This document shows, in pieces, positions 8,216 to 16,771 of a stretch of 64,000 nt of DNA. Numbering within the stretch: the first letter of the stretch is position 1; each line of letters begins with the position of its first letter. The position numbers were made by a program, and so were the translations under genes. The DNA comes from Nocardia cyriacigeorgica (GTDB taxonomy: Bacteria > Actinomycetota > Actinomycetes > Mycobacteriales > Mycobacteriaceae): NCBI RefSeq assembly GCF_010868145.1, contig NZ_JAAGUY010000001.1, positions 372,001 through 436,000 on the forward strand. Direction: 5' to 3'. The notes below the pieces were generated by a model. It ran no database searches. It was not told the origin of the DNA and saw nothing but the letters and a program-made list of their open reading frames with translations.

Positions 8216-8229
8216 ACTAACTGGTTAGT
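8216..8229. promoter_or_regulatory. TetR operator, copy 2, in divergent promoter
   Basis: ACTAACTGGTTAGT has the same arms (ACTAAC, GTTAGT) as the site at 7588-7601, with TG instead of TA in the centre. It is 2 nt upstream of the ATG at 8232 and 60 nt upstream of the divergent membrane protein gene, so one bound repressor could silence both. Confidence 0.8.
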
Positions 8230-8231
8230 AT

Positions 8232-8630
8232 ATGTCCATGGAACACATCGACACGGCGCTGAGCGAGTTGGCGGCCGGCAAGTACCTACTGCTCACCACA
8301 TTCCGCCGGGACGGTAGGGCGGCCCCCACCCCGGTCTGGGTGATGCGCGACGGCCAGGCGCTGGCGGTGTGGAGCGCGGCGGACGCCGGCAAGGTGAAGC
8401 GGATCCGCAACGGGGGCCGGGTCACGGTCGCCTCCTGCGACTGGCGCGGCAAACCGCTCGGCGCCTCGATGCCTGGATTCGCCGAAGTGCTTGCGCCGGA
8501 CGCAAGTGCGCACTTCATCGATCTGATGAAGCGCAAGTACGGACTGGTCGCTCGGGTCGGGCTGCTGGGCAGCGCGCTGCGCGGGGGCTCCGAGCGCATG
8601 GCGGGCATTCGGATCCGGCTGGACGGGTAA
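8232..8630 (+). CDS. PPOX-class F420- or flavin-dependent oxidoreductase
   Basis: A 132-residue protein of the split-barrel flavin/deazaflavin fold. The N-terminus ALSELAAGKYLLLTTFRRDG and then PTPVWVMRDGQALAVWS matches actinobacterial PPOX proteins that bind F420 or FMN; AGKVKRIRNGGRVTVASCDW supplies the phosphate-contacting Lys/Arg cluster. Such enzymes carry out hydride transfer to small hydrophobic substrates, often in detoxification. ATGs at 8232 and 8238 are both possible; neither has a Shine-Dalgarno because the operator occupies that space, so the mRNA may be nearly leaderless. Position opposite a putative exporter and under the same TetR suggests a joint response to a xenobiotic. 8631-8878 holds nothing recognisable. 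Confidence 0.85.
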   Translation: MSMEHIDTALSELAAGKYLLLTTFRRDGRAAPTPVWVMRDGQALAVWSAADAGKVKRIRNGGRVTVASCDWRGKPLGASMPGFAEVLAPDASAHFIDLMKRKYGLVARVGLLGSALRGGSERMAGIRIRLDG

Positions 8631-8878
8631 GCGAGTGCTGCTCGACCCCGGTCCAGCAGACCTGCCTCGGTTGCCATGCGTGCGCCCGGCGGTATCCGTT
8701 CCGCGGATCCGCGCGACCCGATCCCGGCTCAACGCTTTGCTGGTGTCCGGCGGCGCGGGCGGGCTCGCAGCAGGACCAGGGGATCATCGACCAGCCGCTG
8801 CTGCTCGCGCCAGTAGGGTGCCGTTAACAACCGTGTCACCCAATACATGAAGCCGCGGTGGGCCTGGTAATCGCTACC

Positions 8879-9142
8879 TCACTCCTGTTCGGGCGTCGGT
8901 GTGCGGTAGCGGTGCAGTGATGCCTTGGGGATGCTGGTCCTGCTCGTGATCTCGCCGAGGCAGCTTCCCTGCTTGCGGATCAGCCGGGCGTAGTCGATCT
9001 TGTCGTCGGGCCAGGCGACGGGTCGGCCGCCACGGCGGCCCTTGGATTCGGCGACGGCGCGGGCGTGGGCGGCGCGTTCGGCGGTGAAGGTGCGTTCCAT
9101 CTCCGCGAACAGCGCAAGGAGTAGGAAGGCGATGCTGGCCAT
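8879..9142 (-). pseudogene. C-terminal fragment of a serine recombinase (resolvase/invertase)
   Basis: The 87-codon frame begins inside a recombinase: [20 protein letters not shown] then [16 protein letters not shown] is the long E-helix and DNA-binding linker of resolvase/invertase proteins, followed by the helix-turn-helix residues [20 protein letters not shown]. The catalytic N-terminal half with the nucleophilic serine is missing; upstream the sequence passes straight into the 3' end of the ECF sigma gene. It cannot catalyse recombination. Together with Tn3 transposase pieces at 11.8 and 16.0 kb it is probably debris of a Tn3-family element. Confidence 0.8.
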
Positions 9143-9162
9143 GATTCGTCGGACTCGGCGGG

Positions 9163-10158
9163 TCAGTGCGTGATCGTGTCCGGGAAGCCGAACATTGCGA
9201 CCAGCGCCGGATCGTGGAACTTGATCACGTGGGAGACGCCGGTGGCTGTGGGTGCCAGGACCACAACTCCGTCTGCTCGCAGCGTGCCGTCCGCGTCTCG
9301 GTGATACACGACGGCTGCCGGTTGACCGTTGGCGGTGGTCGCGATCATCCGCCAATCGCCGGGCGTGCCCAGCACGTACGCATCGAGTATGTGGATGCAC
9401 ATCGCCCGGCCCGACTGCCAGTCGCCGAACGGCGTCGCCTCCAGGGTGGCGTCGATGCGCAGCACCTGTGCGAGCAGGCTCGCATCGGAGCGCTCGAACG
9501 CCGCGATATAGCCGTCGAGCAGCGCCCGCGCCCGCTGGTCGGTCGGCTCGAGCAGTTTCTCCGGCTCGGGCTCCAACTCGTCCAGCCGGGCGCGGGCCCG
9601 CTGCAGGCCGCTCTTGACCGCCGCAGTGGTGGTGCCGAGGATCTCTGCGGTCTCGGCCGCCGAGAACGCGAGCACCTCACGCAGGATGAGCATCGCTCGC
9701 TGGCGGGCAGGCAGATGCTGCAGACTCGCGATGAGCGCCAGCCGCAGCGCTTCGCGTTCGACCACCACCGCGGCCGGATCGCCATCGAGTGGTGCGATCT
9801 GTGCGTCAGGAAACGGCTCCAGCCACGAGACCTCCCCCGGCGCAACGGGACTCGGCGCACGATCAGGTCCGTCGTACGGGCCGGCCAGACCTGACGGCAA
9901 CACCCGAATTCGACGCCGCTTCAACGCCTTCAGACAGACATTGGTGGCGATCTTGTAGAGCCAGGAACGAATCGACGCTCGGCCCTCGAATCCGGAGTAG
10001 GACCGCCACGCCCGCAGATAGGTCTCCTGCACCAAGTCCTCGGCGTCGTGCGCCGAGCCGACCATGCGGTAGCAGTGCGCCAGCAGTTCCCGGCGGAACC
10101 GTTCGGTCTCGACGGTGAACTGGTCTCGATCCGGTGCCGCCCGCAGATGCGATGTCAC
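9163..10158 (-). CDS. ECF sigma factor with SnoaL-like C-terminal domain (SigG type)
   Basis: A 331-residue protein. Sigma region 2 spans about residues 20-85 ([30 protein letters not shown]) and region 4 about 160-215, including [20 protein letters not shown] and the recognition helix near [16 protein letters not shown]. Residues 225-330 form a SnoaL/NTF2-like domain ([20 protein letters not shown], ending [18 protein letters not shown]). This arrangement, with a linker rich in Pro before region 4, matches the SigG-like group, in which the C-terminal domain replaces an anti-sigma factor. It is 16 nt downstream of the EthD-like gene on the same strand and presumably co-transcribed. Its own target promoter cannot be deduced here. 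Confidence 0.9.
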   Translation of the reverse strand: MTSHLRAAPDRDQFTVETERFRRELLAHCYRMVGSAHDAEDLVQETYLRAWRSYSGFEGRASIRSWLYKIATNVCLKALKRRRIRVLPSGLAGPYDGPDRAPSPVAPGEVSWLEPFPDAQIAPLDGDPAAVVVEREALRLALIASLQHLPARQRAMLILREVLAFSAAETAEILGTTTAAVKSGLQRARARLDELEPEPEKLLEPTDQRARALLDGYIAAFERSDASLLAQVLRIDATLEATPFGDWQSGRAMCIHILDAYVLGTPGDWRMIATTANGQPAAVVYHRDADGTLRADGVVVLAPTATGVSHVIKFHDPALVAMFGFPDTITH

Positions 10159-10174
10159 GCCGCCAGCCTAGTGA

Positions 10175-10516
10175 TCAGACTTCGTTGAGCTGCAGAACCA
10201 CGCCGCGAAAGGTCGCGTAGAGGGCCAGGTTCGCTCCGGGGTCCTCGGCAGTACATCGGCCGACGGCTGATCCGAGCGCGGCCTCCGAGGCAGTCATATC
10301 GTCCCAGTCCAGCATCACGACCATTTGGCACGGCTCGCCGATCGCGGCTACCGGCTCGTCACCGCGCGTGTACCGGCGTAGGCCCGGATACTGTTTCGCC
10401 AACGGGATGTGGACATCGTTGAAGTGACGTTCGAATGCGTCGATGTCGGTGCGAGTGTCATACATCACGACGAATCGGGCCTTCTGTTTTCTGGCCGGTC
10501 CACGGGTTGCGGTCAT
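10175..10516 (-). CDS. EthD-domain protein
   Basis: A 113-residue protein with the EthD/dimeric alpha-beta barrel pattern: FVVMYDTRTDIDAFERHFND followed by VHIPLAKQYPGLRRYTRG, the H-x-P-L-A/W signature region, and a closing strand LALYATFRGVVLQ. The start at 10516 follows AGGAG with 9 nt spacing. EthD proteins assist degradation of ethers and alkylated compounds in rhodococci, but most family members are uncharacterised. Here it leads a two-gene operon with the SigG-like sigma factor, an arrangement seen for other ECF factors that carry SnoaL domains and small barrel proteins. 10517-10725 upstream contains no supported gene. Confidence 0.85.
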   Translation of the reverse strand: MTATRGPARKQKARFVVMYDTRTDIDAFERHFNDVHIPLAKQYPGLRRYTRGDEPVAAIGEPCQMVVMLDWDDMTASEAALGSAVGRCTAEDPGANLALYATFRGVVLQLNEV

Positions 10517-10725
10517 CGGTCTTCAACTCCTGTCATGGGCATTTTCCGGTGCGGTATAGCACGACAACGGCACTGGTCATCGTGATGGCCTCCAAGCCGA
10601 CTCGGCGGGTCCGTCCCGGAGCCGGCAGCAGTCGTCGTCTTCGGCGAACCGGTACTGTCGCCCAGCTCTGCTGCGTACCTGGTGACCGAGCCGACACGAC
10701 CTCCACCACCATGACATTCAAGCTT

Positions 10726-11718
10726 TCAGGGCAGCAGTGCCAGCTTGCCGACGGTGGCCCTGCTCTTTAATTCCGCCAACGCTTTCGGTCCGTCGGCCAA
10801 GTCATAGGCGGTGGGCTGGGCGGGGGCAAGCACACCGGCGGCTATCAGCATGGATAGCTCGCCCATGACCTCGCCGAAGATCTGCGGTGCGGCGTGGATC
10901 AGCACGCCGATGTTGAGACCGATGAGATGGACCTGATGCTTGTACACAAGATCCCAGTTGGTGATCGCGGCTTCACCGCCCGCCAAGCCGTAGACGACGA
11001 CCCGACCGGTGACCCGCTTGGCTGCGGCCAGACTGGCCTCGAAGGTGGCGCCGCCTGCCGATTCGAGCACCACATCGACGCCGGCTCCACCGGTCCGCCT
11101 CAACACCTCGGCGGCGAGGTCGCCGCGGACGGAGTTCAGAACGTGGTCGGCGCCCAGAGCCAGCACTGTCTCATGCTTGGCCGGCGAGGCGGTGGCGACA
11201 ACTGTCGCGCCATAGTGCTTGGCGATGGCGACCGCGGCCTGGCCGGTCGCGCCCGCCGCGGCCTGGACCAGCACGGTCTGCCCGGCGGTGATGCCGCCCA
11301 GGGGCTTGAGTGCAGCCAGCGCGGTGGGCCAGTTGACCATCAGCCCCAGCGCCTGTTGCTCCGTCCAGTTGGGTGGCACGGGCACCGCCGCGGCCGCGGG
11401 CAGCACCATGTACTCGGCGAAAGCGCCGTCTGCGACACCGACTACACGAGTCCCCGGCTGCGGGCTTGTCACCGCCTCGCCTACCGCGACAACCTCACCG
11501 GCGGCCTCGAAACCCGCCAGATACGGTGGCCGCGGGCCGTCCCCGAACGTGCCGTGGGATTTCGAGATGTCGGCGAAATTGACACCGGCTGCGGTGACGC
11601 GGATCAGAACCTCGCCCGGACCGGGGCTCGGTACCGACGCGTCGGTGATCAGACGCATGTCCTGCGGGCCATTGAGGGAGGTCTGCTGCAACGCGCGCAT
11701 GGTCGCGGGAATGCTCAT
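10726..11718 (-). CDS. Zinc-independent NADPH:quinone oxidoreductase-like MDR protein
   Basis: The 330-residue protein belongs to the medium-chain dehydrogenase/reductase superfamily. N-terminal GroES-like part: PGEVLIRVTAAGVNFADISK; Rossmann part: GQTVLVQAAAGATGQAAVAI with the A-A-x-G-x-x-G dinucleotide motif, and VVVYGLAGGE further on. It lacks the Cys/His/Glu zinc ligands and the structural four-Cys lobe, which assigns it to the QOR branch that reduces quinones or enones with NADPH. The ATG at 11718 (MSIPATMRALQQ) has GAAAGG in its upstream region. It stands alone; the next sequence upstream is Tn3 debris. Substrate cannot be inferred. Confidence 0.9.
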   Translation of the reverse strand: MSIPATMRALQQTSLNGPQDMRLITDASVPSPGPGEVLIRVTAAGVNFADISKSHGTFGDGPRPPYLAGFEAAGEVVAVGEAVTSPQPGTRVVGVADGAFAEYMVLPAAAAVPVPPNWTEQQALGLMVNWPTALAALKPLGGITAGQTVLVQAAAGATGQAAVAIAKHYGATVVATASPAKHETVLALGADHVLNSVRGDLAAEVLRRTGGAGVDVVLESAGGATFEASLAAAKRVTGRVVVYGLAGGEAAITNWDLVYKHQVHLIGLNIGVLIHAAPQIFGEVMGELSMLIAAGVLAPAQPTAYDLADGPKALAELKSRATVGKLALLP

Positions 11719-11837
11719 CGGCGATCAGCCTTTCTTTCTCGGCATACATGATCGAGACCGGCCTGTCGCGCGGGCCGCGCCTCCACCATGTAGACCCCGG
11801 CCACCGTAGAAAGGAATCGACAGCTCCCCAACCTCAG

Positions 11838-12165
11838 TTAGCTTCCGCTGGGGGTGAGCCGGCTGGTCATGTTGAGCTTGACCTCGCCGTAGGCCAGGAC
11901 GTGTTCCCAGAACAGTGGTGGCACCCCGCGTTTGTCGGCCGCTGTGACGAGAACCTCGCCGGTGTGGGGGTCGTCCATCAGGTCCTGGATCATCAGGGTT
12001 TGACGTAGACCAGCGAGGCTTGCACGCCCGGTTCCTGCTCGTCGGCCCGGTTGGATGACAGTTCGCCGGTCTTGCCGTAGTAGATGACGCTGGTTGGCGC
12101 GGTGACACGACTCGATGACGTTGAGCCCTCCCTCGACCTACCGCTGAAGTTCTCGGCTGCGCAGG
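11838..12165 (-). pseudogene. Tn3-family transposase C-terminal remnant, multiply frameshifted
   Basis: Read on the minus strand, three frames together spell the end of a Tn3 transposase: SREGLNVIESCHRANQ, then VIYYGKTGELSSNRADEQE, then QASLVYVK, and finally LMIQDLMDDPHTGEVLVTAA and PPLFWEHVLAYGEVKLNM to a stop at 11838. In intact enzymes this order is unbroken. An extra C near 12080 and a missing A near 12000 explain two frame changes, and about ten residues are lost between ADEQE and QASLVY. The gene is dead. The catalytic DDE residues lie upstream and are not present here. Confidence 0.8.
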
Positions 12166-12434
12166 TACCGGCACCGAAAGATTGTCTTCTGTGCCCGGCC
12201 GGGCGCGTCATCGCCGGTGCGAGACCTGGCCACAGCCCGGGTTCGCCGGCTGCGGGCCGGTACAACTTGCACTCTCATGAACGCTCTCGGACCCCCGGGT
12301 CTGATCCCGCCATAGAATTGGTACGTCTGTACCAGCGGCCACAGTTTTCCTTCCGGCCCCCATTGCCGTATTCGGCGTTGCGTGGCGACTGAATCCACCC
12401 CAGCGCGACGATCTTCATCGGAAGGGGCGCATAG

Positions 12435-12473
12435 TCCTGACCACCGATAAGGTTCACTTATCGGCGGTCAGGA
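12435..12473. terminator. Strong stem-loop with dif-like core
   Basis: TCCTGACC-A-CCGATAAG pairs with CTTATCGG-C-GGTCAGGA around a 5-nt loop (GTTCA): 16 of 17 positions pair. It separates transposon debris from the coiled-coil gene at 12556. It could act as a terminator, or as a recombination site: on the minus strand the middle reads CCGATAA, 7 nt, TTATCGG, close to the core of the dif-like site at 30785. Confidence 0.5.
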
Positions 12474-12501
12474 AGTAAGGGTTCATCAAGAGTCTCACCA
12501 G

Positions 12502-12537
12502 GTTTCGTTTCCGTAATTGCGTCGCCACAAACGAAAC
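12502..12537. promoter_or_regulatory. Perfect 9-bp inverted repeat upstream of the coiled-coil gene
   Basis: GTTTCGTTT (12502-12510) and AAACGAAAC (12529-12537) are exact reverse complements, 18 nt apart. TACGAT at 12544-12549, 6 nt before the ATG at 12556, is a probable -10 box, so the repeat covers the -35 area and is a likely operator. Confidence 0.6.
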
Positions 12538-12555
12538 AAACGCTACGATTCTCGG

Positions 12556-13689
12556 ATGGCGAACGTATGCAACTATCCAAGCTGTGCCCGACCGGTGGTC
12601 AAGGGCGGCGGTCCGGGCAGGCCGTCGGAATACTGCGATCTGCCCGAGCACACGCGGTGGCGGGCGTGGCGGGAACGTCAACGGCAACAAGGGGAGTCGA
12701 CGGCACCGGGGGATTCCGTCACTGTGACGCAGCCGGGTCCGGCGGTGGCCGCGCGTGTGCGTGCCGATGAGCTGCTCGAACAATTCCGCGGGCTGGCCAA
12801 GCAGTTGGGTGCGACAGTCGATGCGGCCGTCGCCGAACTCGCGACCCTGGCCGATCCATCGGTGGCCGAGGTGCAGATCCAGCAGATCCAAGCCGACGCC
12901 GCCCGCCGCATCGCCGACGCCGAAGTGGCCACCGCGGATGCAGAACAAGCGCGCCGCGACGCCGAGGAGCGGCGCAAGCGCGCGGAAGAAGCCGCCGAAG
13001 ACGCCATCGCGGCCACGGAAGCGGCGGAGGCGCGTATCGGCGCCGCCGAAGCCACGGCCTCCGAGGCGGCGGTCGCGCGCGATGACGCGCTGCGGGAAGT
13101 CGAATCGGTGACCACCCGAGCCGCTGATGACGTCTTCGCCGCCCGCAGCGCCGCCGAAGCCGAGATCCGTGCTGTCCGTCAGGAAACCGCCGTCGAAATC
13201 GAGCGTCTGCGCGAGCAGGCCCAGGAAGAGATCGACCGTGTGCGCAGTGCCGGTGCCGCCGAGATCGAGCAGATCCGCCGCACCGCAACCCAACAGGTGA
13301 CCGCGGCCGCCGCCGAACGCGACCTCGCCGTCCAACGGTTCGCCGATGCCGAACGTTCCGCCGAACGCTCCGAACGCACTGCCGCCGAACGCGCGGAAGC
13401 GATCAAGGACACCCGCTCGGAACTGCATCGTGTGCGCACCGACCTCGATCGCAGCCGCGCCGAGCTCGACCGGGTACGTTCCGACCTCGCGGACACCCGC
13501 CTCAGCACGGCCGCCGACCTCGCCGCCGCCCGTGCCGAGGCCGCCGCGGCGATCGAAAAGGCCGCGGACGACACCGCGCAACGCATCGCCGCCCTCGACG
13601 ACGCCCGCGCCCAGACCTTGGCGCGCGCCGAACGTGCGGAGCGTCAACTCGACGCACTGATCGGGACCGGCGCACGACCACGGGAGTAG
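12556..13689 (+). CDS. Alanine-rich coiled-coil protein with N-terminal Cys/His motif (KfrA-like layout)
   Basis: A 377-residue protein. The ATG at 12556 is chosen because the conserved N-terminus MANVCNYPSCARPVVKGGGP begins there and a -10 box lies 6 nt upstream. Residues 5-40 carry C-x4-C and later YCDLPEHTRW, a probable zinc-binding head. Residues 75-375 form one long Ala/Glu/Arg-rich coiled coil (for example RIADAEVATADAEQARRDAE) without breaks. A small DNA-binding head joined to a very long coiled coil is the architecture of KfrA-type plasmid and chromosome proteins, but no KfrA homology can be claimed. The strong inverted repeat just upstream suggests autoregulation. Codon bias is typical of the host. 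It is flanked by Tn3 fragments on both sides and may be cargo. Confidence 0.75.
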   Translation: MANVCNYPSCARPVVKGGGPGRPSEYCDLPEHTRWRAWRERQRQQGESTAPGDSVTVTQPGPAVAARVRADELLEQFRGLAKQLGATVDAAVAELATLADPSVAEVQIQQIQADAARRIADAEVATADAEQARRDAEERRKRAEEAAEDAIAATEAAEARIGAAEATASEAAVARDDALREVESVTTRAADDVFAARSAAEAEIRAVRQETAVEIERLREQAQEEIDRVRSAGAAEIEQIRRTATQQVTAAAAERDLAVQRFADAERSAERSERTAAERAEAIKDTRSELHRVRTDLDRSRAELDRVRSDLADTRLSTAADLAAARAEAAAAIEKAADDTAQRIAALDDARAQTLARAERAERQLDALIGTGARPRE

Positions 13690-13817
13690 AGGGGTCGCTA
13701 AGTCGGCGCGGGGCCTCAGCGTCGGCGGCTACTTCTTTACTCCTCCGAAGGGGCACTACCCCTGCTGACGGGTCGACCGAGATACATAACAGACCTGTGT
13801 CGGGGTTCTACATCGCG

Positions 13818-15236
13818 CTAGGAAATCTCCTCGAGCTCGCTTGGGCGCCATTGCTTGTCGAACCAGGGCTGAAGTGGTCCATACAGGCGCAGTATCGGGA
13901 ACCAGCTCTTACCGGGAAGTGTCTGGATCCAGTTCCGTTCCTTGCCGGCAGGTGCGGTGGGGCCGAACCAGAGCGCGATCGATCCGTCGGGCTCTTTCTG
14001 GACAGTGCCACTGAGGCTCATCAGACTCGGATACGGATTGTCGGTCTGCAGGAGGGATCTGGTTTGGGTGTCGTAGACGTCAACGGACCAGAAGTTCTTC
14101 GCTGGAGGGTTGGCCGGCAGCGTCAGCTTGTAGGTCGTGGAACCGTCGAGAATGCGGCCCTGACCGTCCTCGGCGGTGTAGGCGTAGGCCGAACCGGCAC
14201 CGACCTGGGCGTGGGCCATCGCCGGTGTGATCACGGTGGCGAAGTAGTGGAACTGAGTGCGGGCGTCGAGCAATCGCGCGTGTTCATGGAGGAACTCGTA
14301 GCTGCCGCCGACAAAGGCTTCTTTCCATGACGACCCATCGAACACGAAGGCCTCCGGATCACGGGGGAAGTAGACGAGGGCGCGGCTCATGCCGGCGGCC
14401 GTCTTCGCCGCCGCGTCGAGGATGCCGCGGAGTCGCTCGTCGGGCTCGAATCGCTTCCCGTGCACGATCCCAATGGCGGCCAGTTGACCGGCCCGCTCCG
14501 GATCGAGTGCGGTCGACGGCTCCTCCTGGACCAGTTCGGCGATCTCTTCGAAGAAGCTGAAGTCGTTGGCGTGCACGGTGTTGAAATTCTTGTCCGCGAC
14601 GTTGACGAAGTTCAGGGCTGGCGGGTTCTCGGCATCGGCCAGCGGATAGACGCGAGTGTGCTTGACCGACTCGACCCCACCGAGCGTCCTGAAGACCACC
14701 CAGTTGGTGAAGGTCGCAGGCCGGTACACAAAGTATCCGTCGGGGACGTCGCCGCCGTACCCGGGCGGTAGGTACAGGTACTTGCCGCCCTTGCCCTGGT
14801 CGGGTCCGGCGATGCCCATGTCCGCGACGTAGCGGAACCAGAAGTCGTCGACGACGCACAGCGAGTCCGTGGGTGGCTCGATGACCACCGGGCCGATGCG
14901 CAGGTCGATGAACATCGTCGCGTAGGTGGTCTCGGTGTTCGGGGTCAGGAAGTAGCTTCTCGAGTTCGCCCGGGGTTCGGTGTAGGCCACCGTGTTCAGT
15001 CCGTCGAGCCCGATGCTGCGAAAGCCCCGCCGCATCGCCACCAGCGAGGCGCCGGGTACCGCGTTGAGGAAGACCTTCACACCGCGGAGGAAGTCCAGGC
15101 CGTCGTAGAGAGTACGGACTGTGTCGGGAAGCGGCACGCCATCGAAGAAGTCGAACGTGCCGATCGGGGTCGACACGTGATCGGGAATGCCGATCCGGGT
15201 CAACTCCTCGGCGAGCGGGGTGTCGGTGTTGCCCAT
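13818..15236 (-). CDS. DUF1254/DUF1214 domain protein
   Basis: A 472-residue protein with both halves of this common pair. The DUF1254 part covers about residues 50-180 (NTVAYTEPRANSRSYFLTPN, TETTYATMFIDLRIGPVVIE) and the DUF1214 part about 350-455 (TYKLTLPANPPAKNFWSVDV, YDTQTRSLLQTDNPYPS, RNWIQTLPGKSWFPILRLYG). There is no signal peptide, unlike many relatives. The family has an all-beta fold and unknown biochemistry. The ATG at 15236 is preceded by a purine-poor leader (AAGGAATTACC). A broken second copy of the DUF1214 part lies just upstream at 15280-15660, so the locus once held tandem paralogs. Confidence 0.9.
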   Translation of the reverse strand: MGNTDTPLAEELTRIGIPDHVSTPIGTFDFFDGVPLPDTVRTLYDGLDFLRGVKVFLNAVPGASLVAMRRGFRSIGLDGLNTVAYTEPRANSRSYFLTPNTETTYATMFIDLRIGPVVIEPPTDSLCVVDDFWFRYVADMGIAGPDQGKGGKYLYLPPGYGGDVPDGYFVYRPATFTNWVVFRTLGGVESVKHTRVYPLADAENPPALNFVNVADKNFNTVHANDFSFFEEIAELVQEEPSTALDPERAGQLAAIGIVHGKRFEPDERLRGILDAAAKTAAGMSRALVYFPRDPEAFVFDGSSWKEAFVGGSYEFLHEHARLLDARTQFHYFATVITPAMAHAQVGAGSAYAYTAEDGQGRILDGSTTYKLTLPANPPAKNFWSVDVYDTQTRSLLQTDNPYPSLMSLSGTVQKEPDGSIALWFGPTAPAGKERNWIQTLPGKSWFPILRLYGPLQPWFDKQWRPSELEEIS

Positions 15237-15279
15237 GGTAATTCCTTACGAGTCGGCAGGTCTGGGTGGGGGTGCGAGG

Positions 15280-15660
15280 TCAATCCGCCGGCAGGATTTC
15301 TGAAGGCGGCCGGCTTCGGTCGAAGAACTGTGGGGTGCGGCTGTAGAAACGCAGGATCGCGAACCAGCCGCGACCTGGCCCGGTCTGGATCCAGTTGCCC
15401 CGCGCCACACCTGCTGGCTGCTCGGGTGCGAACCAGAGGACCGTCGAGCTGTCGGCTTCAGCCACCGCGGCCGGCGTGGGATAGGCCTGTGACCCGGCCC
15501 GGGGGAACCGCTGGTCGGTGACGAGCATCGAACGGGTCTGATCGTCGTAGAGGGTCATCGACCAGAACTTCGCCGCGGGTATCCCAGAAGGAAGAACCAG
15601 CTTGTAGGTCGGGAGCCATCGAGTTCGGGGTGGTCAACCCCGCTGAAACATTCGGGCCGA
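15280..15660 (-). pseudogene. Truncated, frameshifted DUF1214 paralog
   Basis: The last 92 codons read TLYDDQTRSMLVTDQRFPRA, NWIQTGPGRGWFAILRFYSR and end like the intact gene at 13818. Upstream, TYKLVLPSGIPAAKFWSM continues the same frame, but the preceding ELDGSR block lies one frame away, with a base lost at about 15613. Everything N-terminal to that is missing, leaving about a quarter of the original protein. It is a decayed tandem duplicate. Confidence 0.75.
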
Positions 15661-15989
15661 TCTCGCTCGCCATGGGCGCCCCTATCAAGTCGCGCGTTGC
15701 CTCGTCTCGATCTACTCTGGTCGCCGTCAGAAGCGACCGCATCACCCGCAGGGGGTGGTCTCGCCCGGCTCACTGAGCCTTTGACCACGATGGCGCTGCA
15801 CGGGCGCGGTGAAAGACTTCTACCGCTGGTCACCCGGAGTGCGCATCGCAACGATCGTCACCACACCGCCTTTCGACACGTCACCGCGCCGGTGAACGGG
15901 GCGCCGGGGACCAGGTCGAGTCGGGTGACCGGGCCTTGTTCGGGCGGTGACAGGTCGAGGATCCAGTCGCCGAAGCGTCGGATGGTGTG
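15661..15989. other. No gene recognised
   Basis: This stretch between the DUF1214 remnant and the Tn3 fragment has open frames on both strands, but none shows a start signal, family motif or consistent codon bias. I read it as decayed mobile-element sequence. Confidence 0.4.
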
Positions 15990-16185
15990 GGTGAAGTCCG
16001 GGGAGATCGTGGCAAGATCGTCGGGGCGTGCGGGTTCGCGAACGGGTCCACCCCGGCCACGGCGATATCGGCCCGAGCGCAACTCGGCGGCCAGATGGGA
16101 GAACACGCACACCTCCAGATGGCGGCGCACCAGGATCCCCGGACGGTCCGCGGCGCGGAGGATCGGCTCCCTGCTGGGCCCGGCG
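15990..16185 (-). pseudogene. Tn3-family transposase internal fragment, frameshifted
   Basis: The minus strand reads RRHLEVCVFSHLAAELRSG, and one frame over DIAVAGVDPFANPHAP. In Tn3 transposases these blocks follow directly (LEVCVFTYLAEELRSGD, then IxVxGSDxYA), so an extra C near 16075 broke the frame. No intact part of the enzyme remains. Order and orientation agree with the C-terminal piece at 11838-12165 belonging to the same original gene, now separated by about 3.8 kb. Confidence 0.65.
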
Positions 16186-16771
16186 TAAGGCACGGCCCGC
16201 TCGATCGCTGGCTATGACCACGGCCCGTTGACGGCGAGCGGCGGCCCGGTCAGGGACAAACGTGGCTCGCCGCAACCGATCTGGAGCCGATACCGGTTGC
16301 CGAACGTCCTCGTGACCTGACGAAGACTGACATCGCACAGTGGTTCCCTACTCGTGGATACGAGGTGAACGCCATGTGTCGGTTCGGGGTCGAGCGTCTC
16401 GATCATCCTGTCGACCACCAGCTTCCGTGTTGATGAGCGAAACCGTCTCCTATCAGATCGAGCCGCCCGCCCGCTCGAAGAATATTCCCTAGGATGAGAA
16501 TTCTGTTCCGATTGACAGGCGTACCACCTGTCGATACTGTCTGCTTTGTTACAGCACGTAACGTAATGTCAGACGAGGAGTAGTTCGACACCGATCGGGA
16601 ATTCATCACCCACTGAGCATCCACCTTCCCGGTATCGCGGTTCATCCGCGCTCGATGCTGCGTGAACGTCGACAATGGTTTGTCCGTTCTCATTCTTCTT
16701 TCTTACTTCGTTGATAAACAGCTATTCTCATCAGCTTTCTCTGATCGAGTTGAGATAGATCGCGAGCTCAT
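16186..16771. other. Gene-free region upstream of the MFS gene
   Basis: No gene is supported here. From about 16480 the composition becomes visibly more AT-rich than the rest of the window. GTTAC and GTAAC 5 nt apart (about 16550-16564) form a small inverted repeat. The region presumably carries the promoter of the MFS/DUF6875 pair and may belong to a horizontally acquired segment. Confidence 0.4.

Noticed and set aside
10533..10721. A 62-codon minus-strand ORF between EthD and the oxidoreductase
   Set aside because: Arg-rich, no Shine-Dalgarno, no motif; most likely non-coding.
12435..12473. Hairpin with GGTTCA resembling a tRNA T-arm
   Set aside because: No acceptor stem, anticodon arm or D-arm can be formed around it.
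12454..13647. A 397-codon minus-strand frame, glycine-rich
   Set aside because: It is antisense to the coiled-coil gene; the GC-rich Ala/Glu repeats create a false Gly/Phe-rich reading.
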